DNA of 46,710 bases from Rhizopus sp. PT2906 (GCA_025529335.1 JAMYHX010000344.1:1-46710), one strand, 5' to 3'; counted from the first letter of the stretch, positions 1 to 11,940 are shown. Numbers and translations: made by a program. The notes: generated by a model not told the origin, from the letters alone.

Positions 1-973
1 TTATGTTTATGCTGGCTTATGAGTCGATTCATTCTTAGTCCATCTTGTCTTTTGTTTAATGTTGCTTGAATTTCATGTTGAACTTCTTCCGAAGATCTTT
101 TGGTGTCAAATATACAATCTTTTAATGTACTCAATCTATATAAGTATTAGTCTCAATTCCCTCCTATTCTGTGTGTTTTTTTTACTTGATAATATGATTA
201 TAGGTATAAGACCGTTTTGTCTATTAAATCGTTATTAGTTTTTTTGCAACATACATTTGAAGCCACTTGCCTTGGTTTGACTAACTTCTTCTTTACTCTC
301 TGAACTACTACTCTGTCTTTTACTTTGAACATCGGATGCACAATAAATTCCATCATTTAATTCCAATATAAGCGTATTATCCGAAAAGGTATAATAGACC
401 AGATCAGAAAACTAGATATTTATGTATTAGCGAATATGCAGCCATGGAACTACCATTACATTTTTTTTTACTTGCCGAATTTCCTATTTTTGAAAGAAAG
501 TTTAAATCCAAATACCATTCAGTAACTAGCTTGAACTCGTTCTGACGCTCTCCATCGGATTGTCCTAGCGATGGCTTCCCCCATAATCGAATCACCATAA
601 AACTTAATGAATAACCAAACCATTCGATACAGTGGGGTTTAGTCTGTATACGAAAACTGGGATTCATTGTGTTTGAAATAACCTCACTCGTATAAAACGC
701 TGGTTCGTCTGTATCCCAGTGAAGCGAAAAGTAAGTGTCTAGGAGTGAAAAACAGCATGTGTCGTTGTCTGTTGCCTTGGGTAATGTCTCTATTGATGTC
801 AATTCCACAGACGTGCTTTTTGAATGACCTTTCCAAAGGATGTTTCGTGCAGCTATTGATTGAACATGCCTTATTCTCCTCTAATTGAACATAAAGAGTT
901 ATACTTGTCTAAGTTAACAAGCTTTGCGTTATTTTACCTGCTTCAAGTTAGTCAGAGATTTGTAGTCAGACAT
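1..973 (-). CDS. UVRAG/Vps38-like PI3K complex II subunit (5' part)
   Basis: The protein begins MSDYKSLTNLKQ in a 36-nt first exon (938-973). Exon 2 (476-880) carries an IRHVQSIAARN stretch, LLDTYFSLH and a C2-like region with F-Y-x-S-E-V-I and I-R-L-W-G-K. These match animal UVRAG in order and spacing. Exon 3 (about 251-411) holds LILELNDG. Exon 4 (1-135) is helical, as expected for the start of the UVRAG coiled coil, and runs off the left edge. UVRAG/Vps38 defines the Vps34-Vps15-Beclin complex that makes PI3P on endosomes. Intron 2 (412-475) keeps frame only with a GC-AG donor (GCAAGT). The exon 3/4 junction is uncertain because the best-looking donor (GTATGT, 249-254) breaks the frame, and a weaker one five bases on keeps it. 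Family call is confident; gene end is outside the window. Confidence 0.85.
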
Positions 974-1255
974 TCAGAAACTGCTTGAATTTTTTAGGAA
1001 AGAGAAAGGAAAAAAAAAAAATGGACTATTGGATTATTTTATGCCTTTATTTAGGATTCATCCTTTCTCTCTTTTTCATAGTGAATCATTAAGAAGAGAA
1101 TTAACATCATTAGAAATACTCAAGAGACAAAAAGAGAGATACATTTATGCAAAGCAGTCTATTTCTTTTAAAAAACTGTGGTCATGAAACTTTATAATGC
1201 AAACCTTGCTTGTGATGTAAAAAAAATAGAATGAAAAAATATAAATATGTATAAT
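974..1255. other. Intergenic, UVRAG upstream / TF downstream
   Basis: This holds the promoter side of the UVRAG gene and the 3' side of the Zn2Cys6 gene. A short poly-A run sits at 1010-1020. I see no RNA gene or motif I can name. Confidence 0.5.
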
Positions 1256-4180
1256 CTATGCTTGAAACTGCCATTCTGTGTTCCCTTGAGTGCTTTGACT
1301 CCACTCATTCCACTCGGTCCAATCCATGGATGCAGGTATACCAAAGAAAGGATTATTTGGCTTATTTCTAAAGATGCCTTCATTATTATCGTGTATCTTT
1401 GTTGCAATACCTCCTGGACTAGCATAGGCCGAAATGGGTTGCTGTTGTATTGATATTGACATGGAGGGTGGATTAAATTGCTGAAATGGATTGTATATAT
1501 TTTGATTGATGATTGGCATTTCTGATATATTCTGCATATCATAATCTGGTAATGATTTTTGAAACCCAAACTGCTTCAAACTAAACGCCTCTGGCATAGA
1601 TGAAGTGGGAGATAGTCCTGCGGGGGCTATGTGCTCTTTAGGTTAATATCGCGAATAAAAAAAGTAATTGATAGACTTACAGCCAACATCCACACTAGGT
1701 GGAGCCATCATGTCAGACAAGACAAGCCCATATTGTCCGGGATAAGGCGATGCGATCGTCGGCATGGTTCGAGGAGAATAGCTTGGTTGACGCTGTACTC
1801 CGTTTGTCACAGTTTCCATCTGACTCTGTGCATGACCATCGGATGCATGAGACGAGATGGTGGAATTATTGGTGTTAAACTCTTGAAAAGAGCGGTTCGA
1901 ATCTTCTGAATCTGATAATTCAATTTTCTGTTGACCCATGATTGTCTTTAACAAATTATAGAGCCTCTTTGCTGTACTGGATACCACCCGCACCCTTGAA
2001 ATCATGTTTATTCCTTTTACAAGGTCTGCCTTGGCTGGTGCTGAAATTCTTGCATCTGGATTCTTTGTGTTGTACATCAGAATCAAACAACATTGCAGCA
2101 CCGGATACAGACTGAATGAGTAAGGAAACATCAAGAAATCACGTATTGTCATTTGGGATGCGATACGAATGCCTCTAGTGGCAGCACTCGTACCAATACT
2201 GAAAGACGAGTACGTTGATCTTGCCTTCTTGTGCCCGCTGGGCTTCGCTTCAATAAAAGGTCGATGAAGTAAAATGAGTAAGCTAAAGTAGCACAAAAGA
2301 ACAGAAGCTGTAATAATCAAACATTAGTTTACGTAATCATTGAACTACATTACCTTTTACCTGTAACAGGGGCTAAGTAGCCTCGTTTTTCATCAAAGTC
2401 CTCGAATGCCGCTCGTTTTAATGCTACTGGAAATCCGAATCTCCACTGAGTCAATTCCTCATCCAACTGCTTAACAATAGAATCACTTGCTTGCTCTAAT
2501 CCAAGCTTTTTTGCTTTAGGAGTATATAAGCCTTGTAAGATTCTTCCCAGTATTTCAGAAAGCTTGATAAGTTCGACAAATAACTGATATATTCCTACCC
2601 TTCCTTCCACTTGTCTTGGATTGCATGTAGCAGAAGGAAATCGCATGAACGTATCACGCTCACTTTCATCAGGTATATCTAGCACTTCTTTCCAACTGGC
2701 AGTAGGATCAGGATATCCAACGTCGTTATCCTAATTATAAATAGATAATTAGTCAGCAAATTAAAGCTAAGCATGTATCTTACCTCATCTCTGATACTCA
2801 ATGGCCTTCCTAGTGAAGCAGAATGAAACCGATCAGCAATATAAAGCGACCACCATATCCGCTTTCTCGTCTGTTTTTCACTCTCGGGTATATCCCACTC
2901 CTCACAGTCTTTGTTTAAGCCTAAACATTGTGCCATTCGAACACCTATGCCACCAAGCATCCAACACGCAGAAGATTTGGAATCCATGCTTCCCCGATGG
3001 TTGTGAATCAAGATAATTGCTTGAACCTTTGAAATAGTTGGGTGTGGATTGCATTGAGTGATAATCCTTTCAGCCTGTTCAAAAAACTGATCCGACCATC
3101 CGACTGATACGTCCCATATGCTATCCGGAGATCTAGGGTTTCTATTGAGTGAGTCACATTCTACGAATCTTGCTGCTGCTCCGAGCATAGCATTTAATAA
3201 ATCAGCGGGCGGGTACGTGTCAGATTGATCTCGATACTGCTCCAAAAACTTTGCCTTATTGACAACAGGAAGTACGGGATGAATATTTGCAAAATATCTA
3301 GCATAAAATTCAGTCAAGTCATTTTTTACTATTGACTATTCAACACATTACATTTTGATGAGTCGATCTGATGTATGCCTATCTATGCCTGTAACCGAAT
3401 AGATCCAGTAGTGTATTGTCTGAAGCTGTGGTAACGATAGTTTCTGATACCATTTCTGTTGATCGTCCTCTTCTTTTGTATCTCCAATGAGTACGAGTTC
3501 ATTACCAAACTTTCGTATGCGTTGACCTGTCCATGTCTGTTTATCATTTAAAGGAATTTTGTTTGAAAAGAACTGTAAACTGGATAGATCACCCAAATAA
3601 ACCACTTTATCTGCTGATGTTCTCAGACTCTGTTTACTATTGAAAGGAATATAGGTTGATTGATTGATTGATGCATTTTCTTTTGTTTTGACTGCTGGTG
3701 TTTCAGGTCTTATGACTGGGTTATGTAGTCTTTCTTCGATTTTTCGTATTCTCTTTTCTAAGGCGTCGATATAGCTTGTATAGTTAACTATGATTTTCAA
3801 TAAACCCTTGATTAAAGTTAATCTTGTTGATTACACTTACCCTTTTGGTGGTCCTCTTTTCTTTGCACTAGACATAAAGTCAAAAATTAGCTAAAGAAAA
3901 AAGGTCACTGTATGTCTTTGCAATTTACCTATCATTAAACTCACAGGTGATATTATTTGTTATACAGTTGTCGCATGGTTGTCCAGGTGTAAAATGACAC
4001 TTTACTTTTTTTCGTCTACAGTAATCGCTGTTTTATTGAGATAAGTTGTTTGTTTTATAAAGTAAAAACAAAAGGCACATTTTACCAAGCTCTTGTTATT
4101 CTACTTCTTCTCTTGTCTGAAGAATTTGATTCTGGTTCAGATAATACTTCTTCTTGTCGACCTTCAAAGTTACTTTCCAT
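1256..4180 (-). CDS. Zn2Cys6 transcription factor with fungal-specific TF domain
   Basis: Eight exons (4086-4180, 3929-4027, 3841-3867, 3352-3774, 2784-3297, 2361-2730, 1681-2307, 1256-1626) join in frame to about 841 aa. A binuclear zinc cluster spans residues 32-60 (CX2CX6CX7CX2CX6C, with RRKKVKC), followed by the linker AKKRGPPKGYIDALEKR and a short coiled coil. The middle region has the Fungal_trans (PF04082) hallmarks YFANIHPVLPVV, RIWWSLYIADR and SLGRPLSIRDED. The C-terminus is Ser/Asn/Gln-rich and probably activating. The protein should bind CGG-type sites in the nucleus; the regulon cannot be read from sequence. The chosen ATG is the only one that gives the cluster in frame. Related in layout to XlnR-type regulators, but I do not assign orthology. 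All exon junctions satisfy phase. Confidence 0.92.
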
Positions 4181-4394
4181 GGTTATTCAATATAAACCAA
4201 AAAAAGAAAGAAAGAAAGAAAAAAAAAAAAAAAGGAAGAAAAGATTTACCGACATTTTCTGAATTATAACCGGAACGGGTTAATGTTCATCAATTTGTAA
4301 AGACATATTGATCAATGTGAATAAATGATGTACAATAAGCATATTTTATTCTATATATTTATACATGTATACATATCATATAAATGTCCTATAT

Positions 4395-5690
4395 TCAGTC
4401 AATCTTCTTGTCATATATCTTTTCAAAATAATTGATCAGAGTTCTTGATTTATATCTCTTCAAGTCTTCTTTAGTGAGAAAAGATGAGAAATCACCTTGG
4501 TTATATAATTGTAGTTTAGGATCATATGTTTGCGTAGTAGCATCCTTTTCTATCACTCTATCTTCCCTTGGCATAAGTCTGTAAACAAGAGAGCTACAGT
4601 AGCTATCCTGGTAAATAAATTTACAGCCTTTACAATCCAACATTTGCCGCAGCAAATTTTCCTTGAATACTAATCCTTGACTATGTGCCTTTGACATCAT
4701 CCATTGTAAAGAATGACACGAAATGATATTTCTAGAATATTTCGGAATCTCTTGGCCACCTACATCCGCGTGCATACCAGGAAACCATATTTGCTCTAGA
4801 GTTTGTGATTCCGGATGGTATCGCTTATCAGAAAAATGCATGAGCGTTGGACGGAACCAGGCGCGTTGGTCATGAATAGAAATAGCATGATAAGCATGTT
4901 TGACAATAGGTGTGAGCTTAGTATCATGAAAACCATGAAGTCCATGGAATAGATTATAGACTATAATATGATCAGTTTTTTTCACCTTTAAAAATCAATT
5001 GAGACTTACAGACGGATCCACCAAGAAACCAAGGTAGTTTTGGTACACCAAGAGCCCCTACAGTATCGAAACAGCCCAAGAAATGGATAGATGGCATTTT
5101 ACATTGATATTTTTGTCGAAATTTGATTGCATCAGCTCCATTAGGTCTGCCATTCTCACCACGGAGTCTGTAGAGCTGATAGGCCTGTTCAACTTTGGAT
5201 ACTTTATTCTGTGGAAGCAATCCGACATTATAAATCATTCCAGATAAGCTTCTAACAGCATAAGCTAAAGTAATTTTTTTTTTAGTCAATCCAGAGATCA
5301 TTCACTGAAATCACGTTATCAGGCATACCTCCTCTGCTAAATCCAATGAGCCAAATTTCGTCTCTTTCATCACGATAGTGTTCACAGATGTACTTGTAAG
5401 CTGACTTTATCTGTCCACTGATTCCATATCCAAACAATCCTCCAAGTATTTTATATCGGCTAGTACCCAAACCTGAATAATAAGTGTGTACTTGCTCCCA
5501 GGCTTGGCCCTTATAATCAACTACATCCCCATTAGCGAGAGCTTGTGCAAATTTATAAACATTGGTCCTCTCTACATACACTCAGTTAGAAGGCATTGTA
5601 TCCACTGCTGTAATTATTACCATAAGGTGTCTCCCATGTTCCATCAAGACAAACGACAATGCGACGTGGTTTTGTTTGATATGCTTCCAT
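4395..5690 (-). CDS. DUF2235 alpha/beta hydrolase (Tle1-like phospholipase fold)
   Basis: Four exons (5621-5690, 5329-5580, 5010-5264, 4395-4960) give about 380 aa. The N-terminus has the DUF2235 opening RRIVVCLDGTW. The nucleophile elbow is GFSRGG, split by an intron. The acid is in CFDTVGALG and the histidine in FPGMHADVGG, so the Ser-Asp-His triad looks complete. There is no signal peptide or membrane segment. Family members in bacteria act as type VI phospholipase effectors, and many fungi carry cytoplasmic homologs of unknown substrate. Function as a lipase/esterase is inferred from fold only. It lies in tandem with the Zn2Cys6 gene, 214 bp downstream of that gene's start codon. Confidence 0.9.
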
Positions 5691-6293
5691 TTTGTTTTTC
5701 TATAATTTTATATCTATTTTTCTTTTTGTTTTTGTGTCTATAATGTTGGCAGAACGATTCAAAAATCGGATACTCCTTTATATATGAGTCCTTTGGGCAA
5801 GAATTAGAGTACACGAGTTCAGCTCACATAAGGGTCATAGGAACTTCTTGACTGTAAAAGAAGCTATACCGTCATTTTAGTCACTCAATTTGTATACGTT
5901 GGGGCAGACTGTCTGGAAAAAGAGGGGCAAACCGAGATGTTGCACAATCATCACAAAGGGTTGAAGCCTACCGCTCGATCATGATCATGAACATTTTTAA
6001 AAAAAGTAACTTATGGAACCGTCATGCTTCCGTGCACATTTTCATATGACTACTTTTTAGTTGTAAAAGGTAACCATTGTAATTCAGGCACACAAATCAA
6101 TGTTTACTTTATTTTGATCTATTTCGCATACGTCATACCGATACAACAGTTGATAGCTTGACGCCATTAACAATGTATGTAATGATCTTCCGTACACATG
6201 TACATTGTAAAAAATAAATGCATTACTCCGTCACTACGTTTTTTACTCCTGACATCGGCGTGGCTTCCTAGTGGAATACATCATTTTATTACT
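5691..6293. other. Intergenic, about 600 bp
   Basis: AT-rich spacer between the DUF2235 start and the stop of the four-TM gene. I see no tRNA, repeat or coding segment. An AGGGG (STRE-like) pentamer occurs near 5922, too short to weigh. Confidence 0.5.
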
Positions 6294-7116
6294 TTATTTT
6301 ATAGATGGGTTTGTCATAGGTGTGGCTGCAGCAGGTGCTCCAGGATAATCTGATGGCTTATACACCATTGGTACATCATCTTTAAAGTCATAATTGTCAT
6401 AATCATCTTTATGATAAAATGTTGAATCCCTTAGTATGCAAACATAGATAGTCAGCAGGGTCCAGAGAACTAACAGGATAACACAGCCAAGCCAAGCACC
6501 ATTGATGAGATCTAAATGTAAGTAAATTGAAGATGACTTTAGTGATCACGTTACACCACGTAAATACCATTGTCACTTACAACAACGAAGGGAGGTGTTA
6601 AGGTAGGAATAGCTACCACAATAAGGGACCCATCCTTTAGCGTCTGATCTGAAGTCTGATGCTGCTGCTCCTAACCATGGAATTGTTCCAGAATGCGTTG
6701 TATTGTATGCAACAACAGCAGTTAATAAACCAACATTGACTACGCCTACAACCCGACTAATAACTAATGTATATCTTAGGCAGAGAAGAAAAATTAAAGT
6801 GTTGACTGATAGAGTAGAGACAATAGGACCAACATAGTAAAGAGTGAACTATAAAAATGTCAATTTAAAATATATATCTTCTTCTTCTTCTTCTTCACGT
6901 ACTGGTACATAATCTGGCCACCAATTTCCTGTGTCTTCCATCTGTAAGAGTAATACGATTTGTCCTATTTATGATATAGTCTGTTATCATCACTTTTTTT
7001 TATTTATTTAATTTTCTTTTCTTTTCTTTTTGCTTTTTACCAATGTGACATGTTAAAGTTGCTACACTTATTAGCAAGATGATCAATTTTAATAAAACCA
7101 AAATTTTCCCTTTCAT
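6294..7116 (-). CDS. Four-transmembrane protein, unknown function
   Basis: Reconstructed from short exons 7041-7116, 6903-6934, 6581-6848 and 6294-6511, which join in phase to about 197 aa. Hydrophobic segments: residues about 5-22, 37-62, 68-85 and 132-152. Between TM3 and TM4 lies a loop with NTTHSGTIPWLG and several cysteines, likely luminal or extracellular. The C-terminal tail is acidic with Tyr/Asp pairs (DDYDNYDFKDD), then Pro/Ala-rich. The four-TM layout resembles MARVEL-type membrane proteins, but I see no diagnostic motif and leave the family open. The second exon uses the acceptor ending at 6935; a CAG acceptor just upstream would place ATG at 6941 as a start and give a 174-aa form without TM1. 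Either is possible, so the exact N-terminus is moderate confidence. Confidence 0.7.
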
Positions 7117-8125
7117 ATGTTCTTGCTTAGCAAATGAAGGAAGAAAAGAGTCTAGTTTCTCATATGCTTTTAAATACCGTTTTTTGTATTCACTTGTGAA
7201 ATTTCCTATTTGAGTTTACTGATTCTCTCAGTTACAGCCTTTTGCGTATCAAACCACCGCAGTTTTTAAAAACAATTAGAATGGGAGCATAATTCATTCT
7301 ATTTGTCAATAAGATTCATGCTTTTAATAAGCATTGTCCTATTCACGCCTCATTTATTCAATAAGGAACAAGTCTAAAGGTGAGGATCAGGATTTGCCAA
7401 GCTAATTGCCACTTGGATTTGTGATTGGCTGACTGAGATTTTTCATTTTATTGAGCCTAACAAAATCTTTGGCCAGCTGGAGTAAATAGTCTCGCCGATT
7501 TTGACGAGACACATTTGTTACATCCTCTGTTCTGTTTTGTTTTTTATATTCTTAGCAAGCTTAATGCATTATGGCCATTTCTTCTTTATTTTAATGAGGT
7601 CATTGAATAGTTTTATGAACTTTATCAATAAACCAATGATTTTTCTTTAAACTAAAGCAAACATTCATGTCTACAACAAAGAAAGATATACATGTGCTGC
7701 TACAATTCATTTCAATGTACCTTTAAGAGCTTACCAAAGTAATATATATTCAGTAGGATGGCATTACAATGAATTGCATTGGACAGGCTGATCAACGTCT
7801 ATAGCATAAGAGGTACAAGAAAATAACAACTGATGATAGTCTTTGAAAATTTATCAGAGAAACATATCATAGAATAACGTCTGATTCTAATTGATATAAG
7901 TACATGAATGAATTAATATGAATAAAGTGAATTCATGCATTATTCAAGCATTTCCAATAGCAGTTAATACAGTGCGACTGGTAAACTTCTGATCATTATC
8001 GAAAAATATTTGTCATTTTTAAAAAGATAATACCTGTATGAAATGACCAAGCGATTGTAACCAAAACTTGGCTACGATCTGGCGATAATCTTGGTAGAAG
8101 ATTCTCCTGTTTTTGTGCGAGTAAA
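7117..8125. other. Intergenic, about 1 kb
   Basis: Promoter side of the four-TM gene followed by AT-rich sequence with no convincing reading frame. The last 100 bp, next to the paralog relic, may contain eroded remains of that relic, but I cannot align them. Confidence 0.4.
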
Positions 8126-8346
8126 CAATTTACCTTTGAAGTGAATATCTGGAGCAAATCTCATGAGCAAAATGTTATTAAGCGATCCAAAAATAATAAA
8201 CATGATCGTTCATTCTCTAGTTGGTAATGCATCAATAGCTTTTATTGCTCGTTTGAAAGCACTGCATCTATCTAACATATAAGCCATTCACAGATGTAGA
8301 TGTTCCTTCCAATAGCTGTACTGTAGCTCAGAATGAATGGGCTGAT
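8126..8346 (+). repeat. Left arm of 221-bp inverted repeat
   Basis: This segment matches the reverse complement of 9588-9808 over its full length, with four differences counted by eye (about 98% identity) and no gap. It lies inside a coding relic, and the two arms are about 1.24 kb apart. Outside the arms the two relics are still related at protein level but very different at DNA level. Confidence 0.93.
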
Positions 8347-9020
8347 GGTACTCGACCAGATATGGTTTATGCATCGACAGAATCCTTACCCCCAATTTTA
8401 ATTGAATTTCAATATCAGGTCAATCAAGATTTCATAAGCGCTACAAACTATTACCTATTGTTCTTGTTATTGTGACCAAATCTTTTTCCAGTGCTAAATT
8501 TCAAAGTGGATTTACCATCAGTAGTAAGAGATCTCTACTTGAAGCAAGCTGTAAATTCTGGGTAAAACAATGTTTTCTCTTGACTGCTGATGCTTATCAA
8601 ACAATTTCCATCGCGAAACACTGGATCCCATGACTATTTTAGGGTACTTTCTTACTCACCACGCTTTACACCAAATACCTCGACATCATTAGCAAAATCC
8701 GACGCTAATGTTGTTACCTTCAACTGCAAAGGACATTGTGTCAAAAGAAGGCAATGACATGATTTATAAGTCAAATACTAGATATATTGTGAATCAAGTT
8801 AAAGGAACTTTGGAGAAGATCATTGAAGAAAACGATAATCACGAAACCAATAGCCAAAAAAAAGATAAGGAATTATGCAAAAGAAGGCCTACTTTCAATC
8901 GAACAGTTGGAGAAAGATCTGGGAGACAACGAGCAAAGTGATACTACAAACAAATATGCCATCGAAGATATAAAATTCATTGAAAGTTTAAGCGAACCTG
9001 AAAAGGAAAGAAATATTTGA
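8126..9020 (+). pseudogene. Degenerate PD-(D/E)XK-like family member, copy A
   Basis: Read across frames, the relic gives MSKMLLSDPKIINMIVHSL, then after a frameshift near 8278 KPFTDVDVPSN, WADGTRPDMVY and PPILIEFQYQVNQDF. After another shift near 8455 comes VIVTKSFSSAKF and CKFWVKQCFLL. The last part (8823-9020) is a charged helical C-terminus. The D...E-x-Q arrangement (RPDMVY, then LIEFQ) resembles PD-(D/E)XK nucleases of the transposase-associated kind. That assignment is my inference. At least two frameshifts and several stops mean it cannot encode one protein. It faces copy B. Confidence 0.6.
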
Positions 9021-9146
9021 CAAAGGCAAAGCAAAAAGTCTTTTAAATCATATAAATCATCTGATACTCATAGAAGCTCTTACTATCATATTAAAAGACG
9101 AAAGATACAAAAAAGTGTGCTAAAAATAAAATTATATTTGATTTTA

Positions 9147-9876
9147 TTAGTCTGTTGCAGTTTCACAGGCCAGGCATATAGTATGGGTGTCTAAATCATG
9201 CGATAAAGTGAACGATTTGTTAGGGTCAGATAGAAATTGACATAATGTAAAAAGTGCAGGTGTAGATGTATTAGCCATATTCGCATTGACTAAGTCATCC
9301 CGAAAAAACAAAAAGCATTCATTTGCCCAAAACTTAGATTCGCATTGCATCAAAAATGAATAATCGATAGCACTGAACTCCCCCTCGCTCTTTAGTCTGG
9401 AGCTGCTTTTGCTAGAGGTGATTAAAATTGTGGGCAAGATACCAAACTTCTCGTAAACCAATGTAGATTGTTCAATGGTTTCCAGTATTGTAGTCTGGTT
9501 AACTTCCTTTTGAATAGTAATAAGTATTGGAATAAATTTATTATTGCTTGTGATTTGTGAGGCATACAAGATAGATACGCCTTTGGTATCAGCTCATTCA
9601 TTCTGAGCTACAGTACAGCTATTGGAAGGAACATCTACATCTGTGAATGGCTTATATGTTAAATAGATGCAGTACTTTCAAACGAGCAATAAAAGCTATT
9701 GATGCATTACCAACTAGAGAATGAACGATCATGTTTATTATTTTTGGATCGCTTAATAACATTTTGCTCATGAGATTTGCTCCAGATATCCACTTCAAAG
9801 GTAAATTGAGACTTTCTTCACTTTCGACCATAGCTAAATGAGCTTTTTTAAGTAATTTGATTTTATTTTTAATCAA
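9147..9876 (-). pseudogene. Degenerate PD-(D/E)XK-like family member, copy B
   Basis: Reading on the minus strand, an upstream piece (9652-9876) contains ESEESLNLPLKWISGA and the same MSKMLLSDPKIIN block as copy A. A frameshift at the same place as in copy A and a TGA where copy A has Trp (NEW) break it. The downstream piece (9147-9569) gives IPILITIQKEVNQ, PTILITSSKSSS, SKFWANECFLF and ends TATD. The E of the E-x-Q motif is replaced (ITIQ), so a nuclease activity would be lost here. Protein-level similarity to copy A continues along the full length, marking old paralogs that share one recently homogenised block. Confidence 0.6.
9588..9808 (-). repeat. Right arm of 221-bp inverted repeat
   Basis: Partner of 8126-8346 in opposite orientation, equal length, four substitutions seen. 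The identity stops abruptly at both ends. Confidence 0.93.
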
Positions 9877-11562
9877 AAGATTAATTTTTAACTGGGAAAC
9901 ACCACATGCACCAGAAATAGACTAATACTACAGGCACTACCTCTACTTATTACCTATGAGGTCGCCCAACAAAACTTTTCAATGTGTAGCGTCAAACTGA
10001 ACATGGTTTTATAAAGTCACCGTCTTGGTTTGTTTCTTTTCAAGAAGAAAAAAGAGATAAAAAGAAATGTTATTTTTATATTCTAATTTTATGTTGCCAG
10101 TTCTATCAACAAAGATGCAAGAATACGTGTAATTCACATTTTATATCAGAGAGAGAGTGAACTGGACAGCCTTAGGTTAGGCAGAGCTTTGGTAATGTGA
10201 AGTGGTAAAATGGTGTCACATGTTGTGCCTAAAAAAATATAAAAGAAATACTCTTTGAGGCTAATCTTTATTCTGAGATAAAGACAGAAGGAACATACAA
10301 ATAAACAAGGATCTACTATTTATAGTTGCTATCAAATGGCTAGCAAACCACTATTCTAAGTGTGGATTATAATTGTTGAAGATATGATTGACTAATGGTT
10401 CCTGAGTTCATAAAGAAAACTCTTAATTCGTTCCTGGCACTGATTCTATTGTTCATTTCATGATCTGGTTATGACACTGCTTTTACCAAGTGGATTATCT
10501 TTTAAAGAAGTGTATCCTTTCATATAAGAAGTAATGATTTATATTCGAAAGAGAGATTCTATTTAATTTGACTTATCACTAAGAGTATGTACATGTAATC
10601 TTATAATGTATGAATTCATACTATTCATACTGATTACAGTCGTTTATCTCATGTCAGTTATAGGCAGACATTGTTCTACGACACACGCATATACTTTTCA
10701 ATCTTCAAATCGAAAAACCTGAGCCGTAACCTGGACTGTATAACGAACATAATCTCCCTTTGATCTTGCCTCCTTGTAGTATTTTGTAGCTGCTGTTGTA
10801 TTTGTAATAAACAGAAAATAAAATGGGATTCTTTATGTTTTTTTATTTGGAAGAAGGTATTAAAAATGATAGTAACATTTATCATATAAATTTGTAATTA
10901 TTATCGTGATTGTTCAGTGTATGTTACTGAGCTTTTGGTATTGATATGTTGACGCTGCTTATTGACCCTTATTCAACGTAGAATACGACAGAGACACAAG
11001 AAGAGAAGAAGAATGCGTCGTGTTTACATAGATCACACATCTCTTAATTCTCTATTTATTCATTCTCAGCTAATAGACGACGTCAGACATTTACAGCCGT
11101 GGCTCCTCGTATATATTCAGGTCATACCCTCATTTATTAGCTCTTCTCTCAGACTTATAATAAAATCCGTGATTGTTAGCTATTGACTCTCCACTGTTTT
11201 AAGATAATATAAGCATAAATACAACAGAATGTCTTGGAAAAACGATGAGCGACTATCGAAATGAAAAGTGCACAGTCGTACCAACTACCAACAGTTTAAC
11301 CTCAGCGAACAGTCACTGCTTTAAATTAAAAGTATTTTCATTCATTCTTAGGACTAAGTTTTTTAATATTTTTTCTATAAATTTTAATGCATATTTCAAT
11401 AAGCCATATTGATAGAAATTTGAATTTGCTTGCGATTGATACTAAATACAATATATTTCTAAGCTATAATCGACGAGAAAATCGCGTTTAAAGACCAGAA
11501 CAAAACTGCTAAATATTTATCCAGACGGACCCTTATCTTCTTATGAAAAAAATTTTTCAGAA
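9877..11562. other. Gene-poor spacer, about 1.7 kb
   Basis: AT-rich sequence with short chance frames only. I see no zinc, helicase or membrane signature, no tRNA besides the one at 11563, and no terminal repeats. Nothing here is supported as a gene. Confidence 0.45.
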
Positions 11563-11634
11563 GAGGGTTTAGCTCAGCGGTAGAGCGGAAGATTGCAAAT
11601 CTTTAGGTCCCGTGTTCAATCCACGGAATCCTCT
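11563..11634 (+). tRNA. tRNA-Cys (anticodon GCA), intronless
   Basis: A full cloverleaf folds by eye: acceptor GAGGGTT/AATCCTC with one G-T pair, D stem GCTC/GAGC, anticodon stem GAAGA/TCTTT around loop TTGCAAA, and T stem CCGTG/CACGG around TTCAATC. The anticodon is GCA (Cys), and the discriminator base is T (U73), the known identity element for tRNA-Cys. Internal A box (TAGCTCAGCGG) and B box (GTTCAATCC) are present. A T-run follows at about 11638-11642, a usual Pol III stop. Confidence 0.96.
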
Positions 11635-11637
11635 TCG

Positions 11638-11652
11638 TTTTTGCTTTTTTTT
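11638..11652 (+). terminator. Pol III T-run terminator of tRNA-Cys
   Basis: Two runs of T, five and at least eight long, begin four bases after the tRNA discriminator base. This is the normal RNA polymerase III termination signal. Confidence 0.7.
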
Positions 11653-11867
11653 ATCTTATATTGATGCCTTGTAAGCGTGGATGCGACTGTATCGTTCTTC
11701 TCTTATTGAAAAACTTATTTTTCAATTTTTTTGGTCTTTTTTTTTTTTTGCAATTGTTGACATGTAAAATGAGATCACCTTGGTTGAACTCATGAGAAGG
11801 GGACCTGATTTCGTCCTTTTGATATTCACACGCTGAAACTGTAGCGAACCAGTTCAACAAAATTACA

Positions 11868-11940
11868 CTATATCAAGTGATATAGAGGAATCTGACATGA
11901 GTCGCCTTTCGACTCATGTCGATTTCCGAAAATTCTCGGA
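11868..11940. repeat. Cluster of three perfect hairpins
   Basis: Three inverted repeats follow each other: CTATATCA-AG-TGATATAG (11868-11885), an 11-bp stem GACATGAGTCG with loop CCTTT and its complement (11894-11920), and TCCGA-AAATTC-TCGGA (11925-11940). No open frame explains them. They lie about 230 bp after the tRNA gene. Confidence 0.85.

Noticed and set aside
10676..11186. Short frames on both strands in the 10-11 kb spacer
   Set aside because: Composition is random-like and no motif or splice context supports them.
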